This document shows, piece by piece, positions 5,567 through 9,583 of a stretch of DNA of 9,583 nucleotides. The stretch spans positions 1-9,583 of the forward strand of contig CATMVR010000127.1 of NCBI GenBank assembly GCA_950075905.1, in the 5' to 3' direction. The position numbers and the translations under genes are program-made. The notes beneath the pieces are model-generated. The model did not search any database and had not been told where the DNA came from. It saw nothing but the letters and a program-made list of their open reading frames with translations. Numbering within the stretch: the first letter of the stretch is position 1; every line of letters starts with the position of its first letter. The DNA comes from an uncultured Persicitalea sp. Lineage in GTDB: Bacteria; Bacteroidota; Bacteroidia; Cytophagales; Spirosomataceae.

Positions 5567-7945
5567 ATGAAAAATTGTACTTACCTACTGTCGCTGGTGG
5601 CCCTGGGGCTACTAATCGGTTTTTCGCAGTTTGCTAAGGCACAGAGCGCCTTCGGAAGCATCAAGGGAGTTGTCAAATCTACCGAAGGCCAACCTTTGAC
5701 ATCAGTCTCTATTGCCTTGAAAAATAGTGATAAAGGTACCATCACCACCCAGGATGGAGACTTTGAAATAAACGGCCTGGAAGCGGGAAACTATACCTTA
5801 GCTATTTCGGCCGTAGGATTCGGCAAAATGGAAAAGACGGTACGCGTGGCGGCTGGACAGACTCGCCAGGTAAATATTCTACTCAATCCGGTTGTTGGTC
5901 AGCTTGACGAAGTGGTGGTTACGGCGAGCCGGCGGCCCGAAAGCGTCAGCGAGGTACCCTCGGCCATGACCATCGTGAGCCGCCGGCAGATTCAGGAGCA
6001 GATAGCCATGAACGCCGACATTACCAACGTACTACAGTATACCGTTCCGGGCCTGGGCATTTCTACCGGCCGCACCTCCAACACCGGCCAAACCCTGCGG
6101 GGCCGTCAGGTACTGGTACTCGTAGACGGCATACCGCAATCGACGCCCCTCCGCAACGGCGGCCGCGACCTGCGTACCATTGACCCTTCAGCCATCGAGC
6201 GCATCGAGGTTATCAAGGGCGCTACCTCCATCTACGGCAACGGGGCCGATGGCGGTATTATCAACTACATTACCAAACGCCCGGAGGGCAATCAGGCTTT
6301 TTCGGGGCAGACCTGGGCCGGCCTCACCAGCGGCCTCACCAGCAATAACCAGGAGACACTGGGCTACCGGCTGAGCCAGCAGTTTTCGGGCCGGACAGAC
6401 AAGGTAGATTACGTTTTCAACGGTACCTACGAGCGCACGGGCCTCATCCGGGATGCCAGTGGGGTAGCGGTTTCGCCTTTTTACAACGTTGGAAAAATGA
6501 ACAACTACAACCTGCTTGGTAAGGTAGGCTACACCATTTCCGGCAAGCAGCGGGTAGAGGCTATGTACAACTACTTTGCCGCCAAATCGGACCTGGACTA
6601 TGTGGAGCAGGTAGGGAAGTACGGTCAAACGCCCACCATCGGCATACCAGCCGCCGACGTGGTGCCGGGTACCCCACAGGGCACACCTTACAACCACAAC
6701 GCGACCCTGCGGTACACCCATGACCGCCTCGTAGGCGGTACCGGCCTGGAACTGGTACTCTACGCCCAGAGCTTCCGGACCGTATACGGCTTCGAAGCGC
6801 AATATTTCGAAAATGGCGGGCAGTCAAACATTGTGTCGGATAAAAAAGGCATCCGACTAAATCTGAATACCCCCTTTTCGCTGACTAAAAACATACAGGG
6901 CGAACTGCTTTACGGAATGGACCTGCTCAATGATCAGACCGCCCAAAAATTGCAGGATGGCCGCTTCTGGACCCCCAACATGAATATGACCAACCTGGCT
7001 CCCTACGGGCAGGTGAAGCTGGACCTTTTTGATGGTCTGATTCTGAAAGCCGGTGCCCGTTTTGAGAATATTCAGGTGGGTGTTTCTGATTTTACTACCC
7101 TTAAAACTTATAACAACGCTACCAAAAAATACAACGGGGGTATCTTTGTCGCCGGAGGAGATATCAACTACAATGCCTTTGTGGGTAATGTGGGTCTACG
7201 CTATTCCAAATTTGATGCCTTCCAGCCTTTTGTGAGCTTCTCGCAGTCGTTCTCCATCAACGAGCTGGGCCGCATACTACGTACCGCCCAAACCAGTATC
7301 ATTGCCGACCTAAAAACCGAGCCCGTGATTGTAAACAACTACGAAGCCGGTATATCGGGTACCGTGGCCAACGTGGTACGTTACGACCTGGCCGCCTACG
7401 AAAGTGTTTCTGAACTGGGAGCATCGTACCGGCAGCAGGCGAGTGGAGTTTTTGAGATAGTCCGGGCACCGGAGCGCATCCGCGGCTTTGAGGCGTCGGT
7501 GGATATATCGCCCACCCGCTACCTGACCATAGGAGGTACCTATACCTACCTGGAAGGCAAAACCGACAGCGACAACGACGGCAGCTACGATGCCTACCTG
7601 GGCGGCGACCGCATCATGCCTTCCAAAACCACCATCTACGTGCGCATTCAGCCCGTTCCGGCCCTGTCGCTCAACCTGAACACGCTGATTTCCGGTAGCC
7701 GGGAGCGTTTCGCCCCCAACGCCAACGGGCTGTACTCCTACGGGCGCGGTCCGGTGGAGAGCTTTACGTTGCTCAATTTCAATGGCTCGTATGCCATCAA
7801 CCCCAAAACGAGCGTATCGCTGGGCGTAGAAAACCTTCTTAATACCGATTACTTCCCCACTATCTCACAATGGGCTTCCCGCGATGCAGACTACATCAAA
7901 GGGGCTGGAAGAAGAGGTATGCTCACTGTATCCTACAAATTCTGA
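5567..7945 (+). CDS. TonB-dependent siderophore-type outer-membrane receptor
   Basis: Outer-membrane gated channel that takes up a ferric chelate using TonB-ExbBD energy. The 792-aa protein has, in order, a signal peptide (cleavage near A25), a carboxypeptidase-regulatory-like beta-sandwich (about 30-108, 'GVVKSTEGQPLTSVSIALK'), a TonB-box-like 'DEVVVTASRR' at 114-123, a plug domain (about 126-238, 'LRGRQVLVLVDGIPQ', 'IERIEVIKGATSIYGNGADGGIINYITKR') and a 22-strand-type barrel to the C-terminal phenylalanine of 'VSYKF'. The plug motif and the length fit single-protein siderophore receptors rather than SusC glycan porins, and no SusD follows. The ligand cannot be named. Its stop TGA overlaps the ATG of the PepSY reductase (TGATG), a strong sign of translational coupling and shared function. 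A palindrome and AT-rich promoter region precede it. Confidence 0.93.
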   Translation: MKNCTYLLSLVALGLLIGFSQFAKAQSAFGSIKGVVKSTEGQPLTSVSIALKNSDKGTITTQDGDFEINGLEAGNYTLAISAVGFGKMEKTVRVAAGQTRQVNILLNPVVGQLDEVVVTASRRPESVSEVPSAMTIVSRRQIQEQIAMNADITNVLQYTVPGLGISTGRTSNTGQTLRGRQVLVLVDGIPQSTPLRNGGRDLRTIDPSAIERIEVIKGATSIYGNGADGGIINYITKRPEGNQAFSGQTWAGLTSGLTSNNQETLGYRLSQQFSGRTDKVDYVFNGTYERTGLIRDASGVAVSPFYNVGKMNNYNLLGKVGYTISGKQRVEAMYNYFAAKSDLDYVEQVGKYGQTPTIGIPAADVVPGTPQGTPYNHNATLRYTHDRLVGGTGLELVLYAQSFRTVYGFEAQYFENGGQSNIVSDKKGIRLNLNTPFSLTKNIQGELLYGMDLLNDQTAQKLQDGRFWTPNMNMTNLAPYGQVKLDLFDGLILKAGARFENIQVGVSDFTTLKTYNNATKKYNGGIFVAGGDINYNAFVGNVGLRYSKFDAFQPFVSFSQSFSINELGRILRTAQTSIIADLKTEPVIVNNYEAGISGTVANVVRYDLAAYESVSELGASYRQQASGVFEIVRAPERIRGFEASVDISPTRYLTIGGTYTYLEGKTDSDNDGSYDAYLGGDRIMPSKTTIYVRIQPVPALSLNLNTLISGSRERFAPNANGLYSYGRGPVESFTLLNFNGSYAINPKTSVSLGVENLLNTDYFPTISQWASRDADYIKGAGRRGMLTVSYKF

Positions 7946-9045
7946 TGAATCGTATCAAGCAACTGGTAGCCCCCGTACACCTCTGGCTCGGGCTCGGATC
8001 GGGACTCATCCTCGTCATTGTAGCCATCACGGGCTGTATCTGGGCTTTTGAGGAAGAAATCCGCTATGTTACACAGCGCGAAACGCTGTACGTAACGCCG
8101 GTACCCGGCGCGTCCCGGGCTTCCGTCGAGGCCGTGACGGAGGCTATCAGTCAGCTTGAACCGAAGATAAAAATAAATCAGATCCGGCTTTTCGGCGAGC
8201 CCGGAAAAGCCATCAATGTCTACTCCAAAGACAAGCAACTGATCACGCTGAACCCGTACACGGCCGAAATAATCGCCGTACGTAGTACCGAAAACGACCC
8301 CATGCTCACCATTCTGAGCCTGCACCGGACGCTGCTGCTGGGTGATATTGGTAAGAAAATAATCTACTGGAATACCTGGGTATTTATCGTGATGCTGGTG
8401 AGTGGACTGATTCTGTGGGTACCCCGCAAAATCAACCAATGGCGCAAGTACTTTACGGTCCGGAACTGCGGCAACCGCAAGGTGTACAACTACAAGCTGC
8501 ACTCGGTAGGAGGGATGTACTTTGCACCTCTGCTGCTGCTGACGGCTGTTACCGGCCTGAGCATCGCGACCCATTCTTCCACCAAAGACACCACTCAATC
8601 GGTAGTTCGCCCCGTGACCCACCCGGAGCGCCTGGCCGACGTGGCCCTGGGTAGTGTGTGGAAAGGCGAACCCTTCGAGAGCATCCGGGTGATTCCGGCC
8701 AAAGACAGCACCGACCTGCTACGCGTGACGATCCGCTACGCTACCAGCAATTTCCGCAAGGAAAGTTCGTTTGGATTTGACCAGTATTCCGGTGCGTTGC
8801 TGGTGGCAAAACGCCATGCCGAGCAGTCGGGCTGGGAGAAGTTCTGGAAATCGGATTTTGAAATACATACCGGCCGAATTTGGGGCTTACCCGGCAAGAT
8901 TCTGGCCTTTTTTACTGGTTTGGCGGCCCTGATGCTTCCTGTGACGGGCTTTTTGCTTTGGTACTGGAAACGCCGTGCGCCCAAGGCCGCTACACGCAAA
9001 AAAACCGGAAAGCCAATCCGGATAGAGTCAGTAGTTCAGGAATAA
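7945..9045 (+). CDS. PepSY-TM protein, predicted ferric-siderophore reductase (FoxB/PiuB type)
   Basis: Inner-membrane protein of 366 aa with four predicted helices (about 12-35, 139-160, 188-207, 317-341) and two periplasmic segments, the first (about 40-125) carrying a PepSY-like domain. Histidines sit at the membrane edges: H12 ('PVHLWLG'), H127 ('LHRTLLLG'), H186 ('KLHSVGGMYF') and H308 ('EIHTGRIWG'). These fit the heme-ligand pattern known for FoxB/PiuB-type PepSY reductases, which reduce ferric siderophores with electrons carried by heme across the membrane. The ATG at 7945 is chosen because it overlaps the receptor stop by one base and gives the canonical 'KxxxPxHLWLGLxSG' start; extending in frame to 7870 would add 25 residues inside the receptor gene. 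Electron donor and substrate are unknown. A cysteine-rich mini-protein follows after 23 nt. Confidence 0.9.
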   Translation: MNRIKQLVAPVHLWLGLGSGLILVIVAITGCIWAFEEEIRYVTQRETLYVTPVPGASRASVEAVTEAISQLEPKIKINQIRLFGEPGKAINVYSKDKQLITLNPYTAEIIAVRSTENDPMLTILSLHRTLLLGDIGKKIIYWNTWVFIVMLVSGLILWVPRKINQWRKYFTVRNCGNRKVYNYKLHSVGGMYFAPLLLLTAVTGLSIATHSSTKDTTQSVVRPVTHPERLADVALGSVWKGEPFESIRVIPAKDSTDLLRVTIRYATSNFRKESSFGFDQYSGALLVAKRHAEQSGWEKFWKSDFEIHTGRIWGLPGKILAFFTGLAALMLPVTGFLLWYWKRRAPKAATRKKTGKPIRIESVVQE

Positions 9046-9068
9046 AAACCCGTTTAACCCAAAAAGCT

Positions 9069-9206
9069 ATGGTAACCGACGTGAGTAAGAACGAGCCCTG
9101 GGTGGTTTCGATAGGGCAACAAGATTGCTGCGTGCTGAAAAAATGCTGCAAAGCCTACAAGAAAAAGGGAAAATACTGTAAGAAATGCCCTAAGCGGGAT
9201 GATTGA
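9069..9206 (+). CDS. 45-residue cysteine-rich basic protein, possible standalone FhuF-like 2Fe-2S module
   Basis: A tiny protein with six cysteines in the order C20-C21-x4-C26-C27-x9-C37-x2-C40-P. Eleven lysines and one arginine against five acidic residues make it strongly basic. There is no signal peptide or membrane segment, so it should be cytoplasmic. The CC-x9-C-x2-CP tail resembles the C-terminal CC-x10-C-x2-C motif that binds the 2Fe-2S cluster in the ferric-siderophore reductase FhuF, but here it is almost the whole protein, with an additional CC pair. It lies 23 nt after the PepSY reductase, as third gene of an iron-uptake operon. I infer an electron carrier or iron-binding partner for siderophore reduction; zinc or copper binding is the alternative. 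The ATG at 9069 is preferred over in-frame starts within the PepSY gene because the upstream extension is only a shadow of that gene. Confidence 0.72.
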   Translation: MVTDVSKNEPWVVSIGQQDCCVLKKCCKAYKKKGKYCKKCPKRDD

Positions 9207-9207
9207 A

Positions 9208-9220
9208 GGGAGTACCTCCC
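9208..9220. terminator. Weak hairpin between convergent genes
   Basis: GGGAG-TAC-CTCCC forms a 5-bp stem in the 14-nt gap between the mini-protein stop and the lptB stop. Neither side has a good T-run (CTATATCTT on the + strand), so termination activity, in either direction, is doubtful; it is listed because it is the only structure between the two convergent units. Confidence 0.3.
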
Positions 9221-9583
9221 CTATATCTTCCGCTTCAACTCAAAGTGCTGCCCCAGATATACCCGACGTACCTGCTCGTCGGCGGCGAGTTCTTCGGCGG
9301 TACCCTGTTTCAGAATTTTTCCTTCAAAGAGCAAATACGCCCGGTCGGTAATCGAAAGGGTTTCGTTCACGTTGTGGTCGGTGATCAGGATGCCGATGTT
9401 ACGGTGTTTGAGCTTGGCTACAATGGTCTGAATATCTTCTACGGCAATGGGATCCACACCCGCAAAAGGCTCGTCCAGCAGGATAAACTTGGGGTCAACT
9501 GCCAAGGCACGGGCAATTTCGGTGCGGCGGCGTTCGCCTCCCGACAGTACCATGCCTTTGCTTTTACGCACGTGGTCGAGGCT
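9221..9583 (-). CDS. lptB: LPS export ABC transporter ATP-binding protein LptB (5' part beyond window)
   Basis: LptB is the cytoplasmic ATPase that powers LptFG in pulling lipopolysaccharide out of the inner membrane. The visible C-terminal 120 residues contain the ABC signature 'LSGGERRRTEIARALA', the Walker B 'FILLDEPFAGVDP', the switch histidine in 'LITDHNV' and the LptB-specific tail 'VRRVYLGQHFELKRKI', close to E. coli LptB. The frame stays open to the window edge, so the Walker A half lies beyond 9583; the stop is TAG (complement of 9221-9223). It is convergent with the iron-uptake operon and probably unrelated in function. Confidence 0.96.
   Translation of the reverse strand, partial: SLDHVRKSKGMVLSGGERRRTEIARALAVDPKFILLDEPFAGVDPIAVEDIQTIVAKLKHRNIGILITDHNVNETLSITDRAYLLFEGKILKQGTAEELAADEQVRRVYLGQHFELKRKI

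Noticed and set aside
6188..6802. 204-codon open frame on the - strand inside the TonB receptor
   Set aside because: No recognisable motif; explained by codon bias of the receptor gene on the opposite strand.
7870..7944. In-frame 25-residue N-terminal extension of the PepSY protein
   Set aside because: It lies entirely inside the receptor gene in another frame, has no family similarity, and the ATG at 7945 gives the canonical start with a TGATG overlap.
5567..7945. SusC-type glycan importer
   Set aside because: Too short for SusC (about 1000 aa), no SusD gene follows, and the partner is a PepSY iron reductase.
7933..8622. 229-codon open frame on the - strand under the PepSY gene
   Set aside because: Low-complexity composition, no family features, and it covers a clear conserved gene.
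8880..9068. In-frame upstream extension of the cysteine-rich mini-protein
   Set aside because: It overlaps the end of the PepSY gene in another frame and reads as a shadow; the ATG at 9069 starts just after the PepSY stop.

Overview
The window is a stretch of chromosome from a Gram-negative Bacteroidota bacterium, most likely Cytophagales (Spirosomaceae-like). Evidence: a TonB-dependent receptor with the Bacteroidota-type N-terminal carboxypeptidase-regulatory-like domain, lipoprotein signals followed by acidic residues, RecO and LptB of bacteroidotal type, AT-rich spacers with TAnnTTTG-like promoter boxes, and coding DNA strikingly rich in the palindrome GGTACC. No mobile element, tRNA, rRNA or CRISPR array was seen. 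All genes read on the + strand except lptB at the right edge.

Left part (1-1910): the tail of a DinB-superfamily-like protein is followed at close spacing by an ACR3-type arsenite efflux permease and an arsenate reductase of the low-molecular-weight phosphatase fold that keeps three redox cysteines. Together they form a reduce-and-export arsenic resistance module, closed by a strong intrinsic terminator. recO (DNA repair) follows from its own promoter.

Middle (2785-5437): a lipoprotein with the complete PAP2/vanadium haloperoxidase active site is followed, 23 nt later, by a small helical lipoprotein of unknown function. Next comes a secreted protein made of two related beta-rich, lipocalin-like halves, closed by a second strong terminator.

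Right part (5537-9206) is the most interesting. A perfect 17-nt AT-rich palindrome, whose core matches the DtxR/IdeR half-site core, precedes a TonB-dependent siderophore-type receptor. The receptor stop codon overlaps the start of a four-helix PepSY-TM protein of the FoxB/PiuB ferric-siderophore-reductase type. After 23 nt there is a 45-residue, very basic protein with six cysteines (CC-x4-CC-x9-C-x2-CP), resembling the C-terminal 2Fe-2S site of FhuF but standing alone. I infer an iron-import cassette: outer-membrane uptake, inner-membrane heme-dependent reduction, and a mini iron-sulfur (or metal-binding) protein as partner. The convergent 3' part of lptB (LPS export ATPase) closes the window.
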